DNA from: Glycine soja
Taxonomy: Eukaryota > Streptophyta > Magnoliopsida > Fabales > Fabaceae
Assembly: GCF_004193775.1 (NCBI RefSeq)
Contig: NC_041019.1
Span: 52,427,928 to 52,491,927 of the forward strand
Length of the DNA: 64,000 bases
Direction: 5' to 3'
The notes beneath the pieces are model-generated. The model saw only the letters and a program-made list of their open reading frames with translations, made no database searches and was not told the origin of the DNA. Made by a program: the position numbers and the translations under genes. How positions within the stretch are numbered: the stretch's first letter is position 1; every line of letters starts with the position of its first letter. Positions 1 to 11,815 of this stretch are shown one piece after another.

Positions 1-1661
1 AAAACAAGAAGCCAGATGGATAACGTAGACTTTTAAACATACAGTATACACTTTACAAAAGTCACGAAGCACAAGTTCTATCGAAAACTTGAGTTCCTAT
101 GATATCCTTATGAATTTGTGAATGATTGGAGGCCCGCTCATAAAGTAAACATTCTAATTACTTAATGAGAGATAATAGATATCCTCAATTTCCCCTGGTT
201 TGACTCATTTCATAAAGGTGCCAATGGTCATTTAAATTTTATTTGGTCTTCTTTTTCTGACAGTAACAATTAGAAATTGTGTGAAAACATAAATCACCCT
301 AGTCTATTCCCACCTAAAACTAATATCATGTCTAAAATAGGAAAGAAAAAAAAAACAGCATGAAAATCATAAAAAGGAAACGAAGTTGGAATGATATAAG
401 AAAAGATGGAAAGGGAAATTGTCGTGGAAAGCAAGTAATACTTATTAAAGAACATTAAAAAAGAGGGAAGATTCTGAAATTATCAACCAACCAATCCTAC
501 AATTGTCTTCTCTCCTCTCCGTTACCAAAAAGTAAGACAAGAATAAAAAAGAACCTTTTTAGTTTTATACTTGTTGGAGAACATTAAAGGGCATGGACTC
601 CTTGTATGTTGACCTCAATACAAGGGATTGAGACAAGAAGCTTCAGATTACATATAGCAAAAAAGAAAAACTTTCAAAAGAAAATCAAAGATTCATGAAC
701 TCCAAACATGGGAGCTGAACTAGTCCCTTGTGGTATACACTAGTTTTAGCCTTCTAGCTGAATCAAACACACACTAATGTTTTCAAGATTGAAATTAAAA
801 TAGAAGTCAAAAGTAGTGATTAATTAGTAAAGCAAACAAGGTGCTTTTGTGAAGAGGCAAAAATCCCCATTAAACTTTCTCAAAATAAACATTTGTGCTC
901 ATTTCTTGTAAACACAAAAGGCTTTGATTAGTCTCTCATTGACCAAACATCCCAACACAATAGCATCCAAAAATTCAAGCTTTTGAAAGACTATATAACA
1001 ACTACCAAAAGCCAACCAAATTCCTCTTACAGTCTTACTAGACACAAAATCCAACTAGAAATCAACAAAATGCTCCACGCACCCAGAAAAAAAAAATACT
1101 AAAACAACCCCAAAAGGAGGAAGAAGAAGAAGAAGAGTAGGAGACGCACCTTGGTATTACTTAAGAGCTGAAGAATAAGAAGGAGAAACAAGTCAGCAAC
1201 AAAAACAAGGCTTTTGAGTGGTTGGAAATAGCATAGAGCAAGAGCAAGAGCAAGGGTGAAAGATAGAGACTTATAAAACAAGGCAACGGCCAAAGGGTGA
1301 GGAAGTGACTTCTGGGATGGTTCGCACATTAAAATGGACAAAAGTCGTTGAAAACGAGTGAAATTGGAATTAATACATGGACGTGCCAATTGAATTGTTC
1401 TAATGTCTTTGATTTGCTAGGAAAAGACAGAGAAAGAGAGTTGTACTTGTGATAATTATAAGAACCGTCCGTTTCAGTTTGTTCTGTTGTTTAAGACAAC
1501 TTCGGTCTTCGTTTTCAGTTTCTCTCTCCCTCCCCCAGCACTACACGTGTCCTTCATGTATTTGTTCGGTTCAAACTATCATTTCTTATTGTTTTATAGT
1601 ATTTACTATAAATACATACTGCTATCTAACATGTTTTTGTTTGAGAGTAATTATAATTATT

Positions 1662-2071
1662 TTTAGACTTAAATATGCTTTTAATTTTTATAAAATTAGT
1701 AAATAAATACATTTTTTCTTTAATTTTTATTCTTTAAAAATCAAAATCATTGGTCTATTATCATGTGACATTTATTAACTGGTTACGCATATAACAAAAG
1801 GGTCGAGTAACAATCATATGTAAAATCAGCTAGTCTGTTGTGCTACATCATTGTATCAGCATGTGACATTTTTAAGAGAATTCTAATTTTTTTTAAAATA
1901 AATATTATTTATCTATCTTAAAAGATGAAAACAATGATTTTTTATGAAATAAAAAAAATTAGAAGACGAAAACTAAAATTTATTCATTTTATAAGAACCA
2001 AAAATAATAATTTCAAATTTTAGAAGAGTGGAAAATATAAAAAAAATGAAAATATATTTAAGACTTATTTA
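1662..2071. mobile_element. Candidate Mutator-like MITE
   Basis: The left end reads TTAGACTTAAATATGCTTTT. The reverse complement of the right end begins TAAGTCTTAAATATATTTTC, giving an imperfect terminal inverted repeat around a 410-bp AT-rich body with no coding capacity. Short elements starting with a (G/A)CTTAAATATG-type terminus are common in legume genomes. I could not define a clear 9-bp target-site duplication, so the exact ends and family are uncertain. Confidence 0.4.
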
Positions 2072-3510
2072 AAAAAATTGATAAATTAATGAAAATTATT
2101 TTTTTAATAGTTTGAATTGAATAGGTATTTAATTTTTAATCGATAAAATTTATAACATTGTCTCTTTCAGCTGAGGCTATAATGTTGACTCTTCACATGT
2201 AGTAGTTATTATTATTTCCGGTGTTCATGATAAGTTTTAGTATAATTTTCCGTCCTGTATTTAACTATTTATATTTTCTATAGATAATTTGTATTAATAT
2301 TTTGTACTCGTATAAGAATGACAACGACAATAAGCGTATGTTGTCATGTTTTTTTTTTTTCTCCCCATTATTATAAGTCTTAGTACTTAGTAGGGGTGAA
2401 GTAGCTAGATGGTCAAAGATAAACTTCTTGGCCTGGTGGTGGGAAAACGTTATATTAAAAATAAGCATGAGTAAATTCCACTCTCTGTTTTAACATATTC
2501 ATGGGTCTCTTTTTATAAGAAAAACAAATTTAATGACTCATGCTTTGACCAAGTCTTGTAGAGGTTATGCTAGGCCTCAAGATTTTAATTATTAATCCTC
2601 CTGATTGTATATTGCTGTTATTCATTCTAGTGAAATAATATGAGCCATTGATATTAAAAAAGAAAAATCCACTCTCTGTTTATATTAAAAAAAATAGATT
2701 AACCTCTTTTGAAACATATGAATATTACATTATCCTCCTCTTTTCTTTTTGGAGTATGTGTTTTTTATTTTTTTATTTTTAGGGAATATTTATAAATGTT
2801 TCTAAAACATTAGTTATGAATCAAAATATATTTTATAAAAAGGTATTAGTACGTAACACATCTGTTCATATCTTAAACAAACACACCCGTTCATAATTTC
2901 TTATAAATAAATTATTTATTAATTTCTTAATTAATGGATGTCCTAAAACTTTGGTTAACAAGATTCTTATTATACTTCCAAATATATATGATGACTGGAT
3001 ATGGTAACAACTGATAAGGCTATGAATATTAAAATATTTGCCATTGTTTCAAAAATTCAAATATGAAATTCCATATATTAATAAACCTTAAGTTAGGTAT
3101 CATATTTTTAATTTTATTCATTCTACCTGCAACTGCAAAGTCAATGTACTCCTAAGTCTTCCAATTTGTCCCTTAGCCTATAAGATCATCTAAATAGACA
3201 TGGCAATGTCCGTCAATAGTCTTCAAATCTAAATTAAAGAAAAACAAATAAAAACATGGTCATTTCCTTCGATCATCAAAGATCTTTTAAAAAAAAAACT
3301 AATGGATATTTCCTTGAAATCATGTAAAGATCAAGATTGATGTGTCTTTTGTCTTGAAGTAATTAAACAATGACTTAAACCAAATACTTGCTAGTCTTGC
3401 CTCTTTCTTTTTGCGTTTGAGCCTTTTTAACTCTTATTATATATAGCACCAATCATCCATGGATAAACATTAACAACTAAATAATCAATTTGCATTCCAT
3501 ATTACTATAT

Positions 3511-3571
3511 ACTTAGCATCTTCGTAGAAGCATAACCAAAAAAAAAAAAAAAAAACTTAGCATCTTCGTAT
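3511..3571 (+). mobile_element. Tiny poly-A retroinsertion with 16-bp TSD
   Basis: The 16-mer ACTTAGCATCTTCGTA occurs at 3511-3526 and again, perfectly, at 3556-3571. Between the copies lie 29 bases: GAAGCATAACC followed by about 18 A. A perfect direct repeat around a short A-tailed insert is the signature of target-primed reverse transcription by LINE machinery, here with an extreme 5' truncation. Slippage cannot easily explain the non-repetitive 11 bases. Confidence 0.7.
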
Positions 3572-4175
3572 TTTCTTCACTCAGTTTTCGTGTTTAATAA
3601 AGTGGTTGCACATCATGTCACTATCATTGGTCAATGGCAAACGTAATTTACAATTTTAGATTGCATACTCCATAATCCATATGGTATACTATATAATCTC
3701 ATGTTGTAATGACTAATTGTTACAAAAAAAAAAGGTTGTAATAACTTGATAAAAGAAGAAAAAAAAATAACTTAAATGATTGTTGCAATTTGTAGTAGAT
3801 AAATATTGTGTGAACAGAAAACATGCCACAAAATCCAGCTGTGTGCAACTACTTACAATTAATCAATGAAATGAATTTACAATTCGGTTAAAAAAATGCA
3901 ATTCTTGTGAAAATGATGTCAATATGATTAACGGAATTGAAAATTGATCTGTTGTGGGCATAAAATGTTTACCAAATCGATAAACTGTTTGATATTTATT
4001 TTCCTAAACATTGCCACTAATCTCTACCTCTGTTAGGATTGGCCATATATGTATATAAAGTTATTTAGAACAAAAAACTGATAATATATTTTCCATTTTT
4101 CTAAATTATCATGCTTCCATGGCTTATTTTACTTCACCCTCATTTTCATCATAAGGGGAAGCCATTATCCATGGA

Positions 4176-4188
4176 TGTGTATCACTTG
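4176..4188. repeat. Left target-site duplication of RTE LINE
   Basis: TGTGTATCACTTG is identical to 7321-7333. The two copies flank the LINE exactly. Confidence 0.9.
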
Positions 4189-7100
4189 ATAAAAGGAGAG
4201 GGTTGTGTTAGGCTTTCGACAGCCAACGTTAAACTTTGTCGAATCTCTATGACATGGATCAATTACGTAATAATGTGAATGCTAGGTCATTGCCCGGAAG
4301 CAACGCGCTGTATGGCTCGAGTACAGTGTCAAAAGAGCAAGGGCCGCTGCATCGCCGCCCGGATGTAGTGAAAAGTAAGCAAGGGTTCCCACATTTTCGT
4401 GAACGGGTGTGGGTAAAGAAGCTAGTTCATGACAGGAGGATTCGCTTTGGTACATGGAATATAGGCACACTTACTGAAAAATCTATGGAAATAGTGGATG
4501 TTATGGTGAGGAGGAAGATCAATTTTATGTGCCTACAAGAAACTAAGTGGACAGGTGAAAAAGCGAAAGAATTAGACAACTCGGGATTTAAGCTGTGGTA
4601 TACCGGAAAAATCAGATCAAGAAATGGGGTAGGGATTATTGTGGACAAGGAGTGGAAGAAGGATGTCGTGGATGTAAGAAGAGTAGGAGATCGTATCATA
4701 GTCTTAAAATTGGTAGTGGGACAGGACACCTTTAATGTTATTAGTGGGTACGCACCTTAGGTTGGGTTAGCAGAACACTTTAAGGTAAAATTTTGGGAGG
4801 ATCTAGAAGGGGTACTTCAGGATATACCCCAAGGAGAGAAAGTTTTCCTAGGAGGGGATCTCAATGGACATGTAGGTAGCGTGGCTAGAGGTTTTGAGGG
4901 GGTGCATGGGGGTTTTGGCCTAGGGGAGATGAATGGGGAGGGTAAATCCATCTTGGAGTTTTCGGAGGCTTTGGATCTTTCTATAGCCAATACATGGTTT
5001 AAGAAAAGAGAGGAACATCTTATCACTTACAAAAGTGGAGGGACATGTTCTCAGATAGATTTCTTCCTTATCAGGAAGTCTGATAGGAAGTATTGCTTGA
5101 ACTGTAAAGTTATCCCGGGAGAGAGCTTGACTACCCAACATAGAGTTTTGGTTATGGATGTAAGAATTAGAGATAGGGCAAAGAGAAGAAGTCCTCTGGT
5201 AGCACCAAGGATCAAATGGTGGCACTTGAAGGGTGAGAAACAAGGAATCTTCCAACAAAAGATATGGGAGGGTTGGTGTGGACAATCACAAAGAAGTGCA
5301 AATGATATGTGGAACAAGATGTCCCAAGAGATTATTAAAGTGGCTAAAGAGACGTTGGGTGAATCTAGAGGTTTTGGACCTAGGGGTAAAGAATCGTGGT
5401 GGTGGAATGAAAATGTTCAGAGCAAAGTTAGAGTAAAAAAGGAGTGTTTCAAGGAGTGGTCTAGGTGTAGAAATTCTGAAACTTGGGATAAGTATAAGAT
5501 AGCTAGAAATGAAACCAAAAAGGCGGTGAGTGAGGCAAGAGCCCAAGCTTTTGACGGACTATACCAAGCTCTAGGAACCAGGGACGGAGAAAGATCTATA
5601 TATAGGCTTGCTAAGGGTAGAGAGAGGAAGACTAGAGATTTGGATCAAGTAAAGTGTGTTAAGGATGAAGAAAGCAAAGTCTTAGTGCATGAAAATGATA
5701 TCAAGGAAAGGTGGAAGGCGTATTTCCACAACTTATTTAATGATGGATATGGATATGACTCTAGCAGTCTAGACACAAGAGAAGAGGACCGGAACTATAA
5801 GTACTATTGTCGGATTCAGAAACAGGAAGTAAAGGAAGCGTTGAAAAGAATGAGTAATGGTAAGGCGGTGGGGCCAGACAACATACCTATTGAAGTGTGG
5901 AAAACTCTTGGAGATAGAGGTCTTGAGTGGCTCACCGAACTCTTTAACGAAATTATGAGGTCAAAACGCATGCCGGAGGAATGGAGGAGAAGCACGTTAG
6001 TGCCAATCTATAAGAACAAGGGGGATATACAAAATTGTGCAAATTATAGGGGAATCAAGCTCATGAGTCATACCATGAAATTATGGGAAAGAGTGATCGA
6101 ACGGAGATTAAGAAAGGAGACTCAAGTTACTGAGAATCAATTTGGTTTCATGCCGGGAAGGTCGACTATGGAAGCGATTTATTTATTACGGCGGGTGATG
6201 GAGCAATATCGCATGGCCCAACAAGACTTGCACTTGATTTTTATTGACTTGGAGAAAGCGTATGATAGAGTGCCTAGAGAGATTTTGTGGAAAGCTCTAG
6301 AGAAGAAAGGGGTTAAGGTTGCATATATTCGAGCTATCCAAGATATGTATGATAGGGTATCGACTAGTGTTAGGACACAGGGTGGAGAGTCAGACGATTT
6401 TCCCATCACAATTGGTTTACATCAAGGGTCAACCCTTAGCCCCTACCTTTTTACCTTAATTCTGGATGTCCTCACGGAACAAATCCAAGAGATAGCGCCG
6501 AGATGCATGCTTTTTGCAGATGACATAGTCCTCCTTGGAGAGTCGAGGGAGGAGTTGAATGAGAGGTTGGAAACTTGGAGACGAGCTCTAGAAACACATG
6601 GCTTTCGCCTAAGCAGAAGCAAATCGGAGTATATGGAATGTAAGTTCAACAAAAGAAGGAGGGTTTCTAACTCAGAGGTGAAAATAGGAGACCATATTAT
6701 CCCTCAAGTCACACGGTTTAAATATCTTGGGTCTGTAATACAGGATGATGGGGAAATTGAAGGGGATGTGAATCATCGCATTCAAGCAGGATGGATGAAA
6801 TGGAGAAAAGCATCGGGGGTGTTATGTGATGCAAAGGTACCGATCAAGCTAAAGGGAAAGTTTTATCGGACTGCGGTAAGACCGGCGATTTTGTACGGAA
6901 CAAAATGTTGGGCGGTCAAGAGCCAACATGAGAATAAAGTAGGTGTAGCGGAGATGAGGATGTTGCGGTGGATGTGTGGTAAGACTCGACAGGATAAAAT
7001 TAAAAACAAAGCTATTAGAGAGAGGGTTGGAGTAGCGCCTATTGTAGAGAAGATGGTGGAAAATAGACTTAGGTGGTTTGGGCATGTAGAGAGAAGACCG

Positions 7101-7320
7101 GTAGACTCTGTAGTGAGGAGAGTAGACCAGATGGAGAGAAGACAAACAATTCGAGGCAGAGGAAGACCCAAAAAGACTATAAGAAAGGTTATAAAAAAGG
7201 AACTCGAAATTAATGGTTTGGATAGAAGTATGGTACTTGATAGAACATTATGGCGGAAGTTGATTCATGTAGCCGACCCCACCTAATGGGATAAGGCGTT
7301 GTTGTTGTTGTTGTTGTTGT
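4189..7320 (+). mobile_element. RTE-clade LINE (non-LTR retrotransposon)
   Basis: This is a 3132-bp element with one long reading frame joining an AP-type endonuclease to a reverse transcriptase. It has a short 3' UTR and a (GTT)n tail at 7298-7320, preceded by ATGGGATAAGGC, which is typical of plant RTE elements. It has no RNase H domain and no poly-A tail, both as expected for RTE. Perfect 13-bp target-site duplications mark both ends, so the insertion is probably young. It sits in opposite orientation within the last exon of the GT90 gene. The 5' end may be slightly truncated, which cannot be judged without a family consensus. Confidence 0.92.
4254..7286 (+). pseudogene. RTE LINE polyprotein (endonuclease plus reverse transcriptase), one nonsense codon
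   Basis: The frame from ATG 4254 to TAA 7284-7286 is continuous except for one in-frame TAG at 4758-4760, just after SGYAP, where related proteins carry Gln. A single C-to-T change of CAG would explain it. The endonuclease part shows RFGTWNIGT, CLQETKW, FLGGDLNGHVG and QIDFF, with TTQHRV in place of the usual SDH-type motif. The reverse transcriptase shows NYRGIKLM, QFGFMPGRST, FIDLEKAYDRV, GLHQGSTLSPYLF and the catalytic FADD near 6512-6523. The C-terminal region contains WFGHVERR and RGRGRPKK, usual for this clade. Translation would stop inside the endonuclease, so the copy cannot encode a full protein as it stands. Confidence 0.9.
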
Positions 7321-7333
7321 TGTGTATCACTTG
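7321..7333. repeat. Right target-site duplication of RTE LINE
   Basis: TGTGTATCACTTG directly follows the (GTT)n tail and is identical to 4176-4188. Confidence 0.9.
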
Positions 7334-9094
7334 GTGACTTGACCATGGACTCAACCATATACTCCATCCAAGGCCATTCTTAGGACAGGCCAAATTTTCA
7401 GAACAAATCTCAACAGCTCCTGCAGGTATGGTTGGTTCAAAACTCAAGAGCCTTGCATATTCAGTCAATAGATGAAACATGTAATCATACACAAACTTCA
7501 TCATTAGGTTTTCTTCAATGAAATTTGTCCCTGCTTTTCCAATCGCTTCAGCCTGGTGTAGACATAAAAAGTACCATCTAAGTTGCAATTAATTGAAAAG
7601 TTACAAAATATATAAATGGGGTCCTTTAGGATTGATTTCATTATTGATCCATGGGCAGGGTTTATTTTGCTACAGAGATGCATTAAAATAAAAATAAAAC
7701 TCATATTGCTTTGTGTTCTTTTGAAAAAATCATTACATAATCCAAGATATTTTTGTGACCATAGTCTTAATTAATCTCTACCTAACACGTAGTTGAGCTT
7801 TTTACTTTATGAGAAAGAATTAATAAAACTCAATTATATATGTTTACACAGATTAGTAAGGTCATGGTGGTATTTGACCATGTAATCATTTTTCATGTTT
7901 TTTTTTTCTTTTTGTAATATTCTCTAAAATCAAAATTGGAGTTTTGTCCAAGTACTCTATGCGGATTTTTAATGCTAACCTTTATTATTATGCAAAAACA
8001 TTCTAATTCTGATTGGATAACAATACCAAAAAATATTTAATAAATTGTATCTAAATTTTGTCCATATATTTACCTTGTCTGGATTGGCATTACTCCATTC
8101 AACAACATACTTAATATCATTGCACATGCTTTGGTTGTTACTGCTAATGGGCTAGTAGTGCAGCCTAGGTACCAAGCTTCTAGTAAAGAAATCATAGTAT
8201 ATAGGCTCTACGAACAAGGTCATGGAGTCACATGCTAATATATACTTTTCACTCACAGACCATGCTATCCCTTCCACATAAATTTTGTACCTTTCATAAG
8301 AAAAGTGACACAAGAAAATCTAGTGATTAACTTACCTAAAGATAACAAAGCAGAAATTCACAATACCAAGTTATAGAAACTTAGAAAGGGCATAAAAGTT
8401 TTATTGGATAGTTCCTTACCTGTGCATACATTGGTCTTCTAGCTTTGTGTTCTGGAACCCTTGTGCAATTTCCTTATCCCAGTGCTAAAAATTAACGATT
8501 CATTATATGCATCTCAAAGGTTTTCACATACTATATGCAATATTTTCATTTAACATTACACATTTACCAGAGGATGTATTTGAGCGTATGAATCATGTTG
8601 GTCTGAAGCGTTGCACTTGGTGAGATCATTCCTTTTGTGGGACACCCATGTGTTGCCCTTCCAAAAAGCATAGGGTAATCTATCCTTCCATTTGATCTTC
8701 TTGTTGCCTTCATCTATGTTTTGTAGTAATGCCTACCATGGCTTTATTGCAAGCTCAGCCCTAAGTAATGCATAAGAATTAGGAATATAGAAAATTAAAG
8801 TTGTCAATTTTCGTGTAAATCCAAGGTAAAGATTAATCTCTTGAAGTACCCAAATCCTATTTAAGAGACAGGCATCTCCAATTTATGAAGAATTAGTTCA
8901 TTCTCTGCGCAAGAAAGTTGTTTTCTCTTATAACATGAAAGAAATTATTGTATGGTCAGATACCACATGATCAGTCAATCTTACATAACAAGTTATTAAT
9001 TCATTTATGTAAGTTAAAATGTGTAGTGTGAAAATTGACTAGGACCATAAGAGCGAAATGGTACACGCCATTGAAAGAAAAGCAGATAAAAATA

Positions 9095-9258
9095 GAAGTT
9101 TTGGTCTAAATTAACTTGAGAATCTTAACAATATCAATTGAAACTACTAGTAATTCAATGTAGAAACTTTACCAACCCCAGAAGATCCAATCAGGAAAGA
9201 CAATGTCATATGCATTTTTATGCCCGCAATAATGGAAAATAGGTGGTGGTGTTCCTTG
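9095..9258. repeat. 164-bp tandem duplication, copy 1
   Basis: This segment starts GAAGTTTTGGTC and ends TGTTCCTTG. It is nearly identical to 9259-9817 once the LTR and one TSD copy are removed from the latter. It carries the 3' end of pseudogene exon 2 with its splice donor, but not the exon's acceptor side. Only a few base differences are seen. One changes Ser to Ile, giving DWIFWGW instead of DWSFWGW. Confidence 0.85.
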
Positions 9259-9817
9259 GAAGTTTTGGTCTAAATTAACTTGAGAATCATAACAACATGA
9301 AACGTATAATTGGTATTGATAGCAGAAACTAGTGTTTATAACAACTAAGAACGATGTTTCCCACAAAAATCGAAAATAGCTATAGTGTTTCCGCAAAAGG
9401 AAAGAGGGAAAATCAACAATTCATAGTCCGTGTTCTGCAACTAAACATCTTTGGTTCAGAATAACACCTGAGATTGAGGAGAGAAGAAAGGTTCAGAGAA
9501 GGTGTAGAGAAGAAGGAATTAACAAAAGAATCAGAGAAGCAACAAGAAGAGAGTTCACCTTCAACATGACCTAGAATGAGTATTCACGCAACCTTATATT
9601 CTCCCTCCTAACACGTGTGCTTTTTCTGACCCCACATGCACATCATCAGCCACGTGTCCTTTCTTTTCCTGCTTCCCACATGTTACACAACATCAATTGA
9701 AACTACTAGTAATTCAATGTAGAAACTTTACCAACCCCAGAAGCTCCAATCAGGAAAGACAATGTCATATGCATTTTTATGCCCGCAATAATGGAAAATA
9801 GGTGGTGGTGTTCCTTG
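9259..9817. repeat. 164-bp tandem duplication, copy 2 (interrupted by solo LTR)
   Basis: This is the second copy of the 9095-9258 unit, and it is continuous with the full exon 2 of the GT90 pseudogene. Removing the LTR (9298-9687) and one 5-bp duplication leaves 164 bp, exactly the length of copy 1. The duplication therefore came before the LTR insertion, or the LTR would be present in both copies. Confidence 0.85.
9298..9687 (-). mobile_element. Solo LTR (Copia-like), minus orientation
   Basis: This 390-bp insert begins TGAAAC and ends GTTACA on the plus strand (TG...CA). It is flanked by the 5-bp duplication CAACA at 9293-9297 and 9688-9692. Read on the minus strand it starts TGTAACATG, has two G-boxes (CACGTG at 9651-9656 and 9612-9617) and then a TATA-like AATATAAGG near 9600. 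That is the U3 promoter order expected of an LTR. No internal retrotransposon sequence or second LTR is present. Copia versus other superfamily is inferred from length and 5-bp TSD only. Confidence 0.8.
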
Positions 9818-11815
9818 GAAGTGTTCTTTACCCACCACAGGCTTATCCCCAGTCTCAAATAATAGCTCCAAATCAGGTACATTTCCAGGGTACAACCTTA
9901 GAAGTTGTAGAATTCCCCATATTGTGAACACATCCCTTGTCTCAATGAATCCGCATACATTTCTGCATAAGCTTTTCCTTGTTTAATCACAAGCCTAAAG
10001 TATGAAACATTTCTTCCCCTCTCCATCATTTCCCTAGTGATTCCTGTTCTCTTCCATGGTTTTAGATCTTCATGGATCCATTTGATGTACTCTGGACATG
10101 TTGATGCTGTTGATGAATCTTGGTCTTGCTCAAACTTTGTAGGGTAATAATCCTTTGGGCAGGTATAAGTCATGCCTCCATTGAAGCAGTTCAAAGGGTA
10201 TTGGGTTTGTTGCCTTCGAAGGTTGTGATTGTTTTGGAAACATTAGTGCTTGTTGCTTTGAACTGAAAGACAATAAATAAAAGAATTTTGATCCCCTGCT
10301 AGATCAATACTATTGACTGCATGAGAAATTATACGCTGAATAGGATTGATATGTAGCTGTACAATTTATTGTGTATCTATGATATGAAAAAAAAATGATT
10401 CTATATGTTTTTGTATCCCTTTCTCTAAGTGAAGTGAAACAGATAGAATCATACAACAGAAGGTGCACATGTTGAGATTTGAAATTGATATTAAAAAACC
10501 GTCTATATGGTAAACAGCACAAATTTTTTACATGGTGATCTAATAATAACTTTTTATGTACAAAATGATATTTGACTTTTATAACAACTATTTTAAATTC
10601 ATTTAAGATAATTTCTGATTAGTATAAAAATATTGATACTAGTATCAAAATTCAACTCGTATAGGATTATGATGTATTAGAAATAAAAATTAAAAATTAA
10701 TGCTTTATATTTTATAATACATTAACATATATTTTAAAAAATTATAATTAAATTCATCCAGTAATTATATAAAAAGATAAATCATGAAGAGATATATATG
10801 AAAACTAATTCTAAACAAAAATTATTATTAACTATTTTTATATATTATAACATTCTCATTTAGTCATTTTTACTTGTCATCCAATAATAATTTACACAAG
10901 TAGTAAAGATTTGTGTCTCTTAATCAAATAATCTAAGGTTTAAATCCTAACTTAAGGAAGAAAAATACTTATCTTATTTGCCCTTATGATTTTCAATAAA
11001 GATTAGTATCAATATCATAGTCAGAAAAAAATATCATACAAGAAGATTGAAAATTTGAATTAAACAGTTAAAAAAACTTAAATTTAAATATCATTTCTGA
11101 AAACATTTTATATAACACTTAAGGAAGATTTGATTTATTATGTAGTTTTTCTTTTTTCTTTTTTCATACATTTTTTTTACTCATGATTCCAATTATGAAT
11201 AACATTGGGTGCGTAATTTGTGTGTAGTAGAAGAACACAAGTGGCAGCTATCCATAGAGTTTAAAATTTTTGTTTATATCTTTCTTCTGTTAGAACTGAG
11301 AAATCAGCTCCTCTGTTTGGATTATTACTCTCTTTTTTATCTTCTTTTCGTTTTTTTCTCTTTTATTTTATTTTTTTTATCACATCACTTGTCACAACTT
11401 TCACTCTCTCTCCCTCTCTCCTATATATCGCTTTCATTCATGCTATCCACTCGGTTTACAGTTTGAAAACAGCACTATTTTTTCTAATTTTTAAGAAAAA
11501 GACAAGAAGACATAATACAAAAAATAAATGTCACGGTAATGAAACAAATAAAAGACCAGTTGAGCATCGAAAGTAAATAATCATCTGAAACGAAATTAGA
11601 TTTGAAACCAATTAAAAAAGAAAAGCTGTACAAAATAAGAATCATATTGAGAGTAACATAGCAAAGACGAGTTTTAAACCCATTTAATTACATGAAAATG
11701 AAAAAGTTTAAGAGAGGCTTACATGATTAATCCGATTGATGTAGTTGCTCCAATCAATCATAATCGAAAAATAGATGAAAAAGATGGTGGCTGACAAAAC
11801 CCATCTAATCACCAT

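Larger units (their letters stand above)
1..4123. other. Gene-poor AT-rich flank
   Basis: No coding region could be supported here. A hydrophobic minus-strand frame near 1.1-1.4 kb comes from GAA/AAG-rich DNA read in reverse and lacks family features. The stretch holds a candidate Mutator-like MITE (1662-2071) and a tiny poly-A insertion scar (3511-3571). The rest is AT-rich DNA with homopolymer runs. The right end at 4124 is the inferred stop codon of the glycosyltransferase pseudogene. Confidence 0.6.
4124..11815 (-). pseudogene. Glycosyltransferase family 90 (Rumi/POGLUT-like) pseudogene
   Basis: The intact family transfers sugars to proteins or glycans in the secretory pathway. Minus-strand exons can be traced. 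Exon 1 is 11815-11723, 31 residues with an N-terminal membrane anchor. Exon 2 is 10262-9732, with CPEYIKWIHEDLKPW, FRLVIKQGKAY and IVFPDWSFWGW. Exon 3 is 8760-8568 (KIKWKDRLPYAFWKGN). Exon 4 is 8484-8420. Exon 5 is 8290-8074 (YKIYVEGIAWSVSEKYILAC). Exon 6 runs from 7552 and is interrupted by the LINE at 4189-7320; it resumes at 4188 and reaches an inferred stop at 4124-4126. Lesions: in-frame TAG after KPW in exon 3; TAG in place of the expected Trp of LHYWPI in exon 5; frameshifts near 10200, near 9930 and near 7370; a duplicated piece of exon 2; a solo LTR; and the LINE. Splice sites mostly remain GT-AG. The family call is strong; the exact start of exon 2 is less sure. Confidence 0.8.

Noticed and set aside
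1099..1389. Hydrophobic minus-strand frame
   Set aside because: It begins from a TTG and its Leu/Phe runs come from GAAGAAGAA-type DNA read in reverse. No motif, promoter or neighbour supports a gene.
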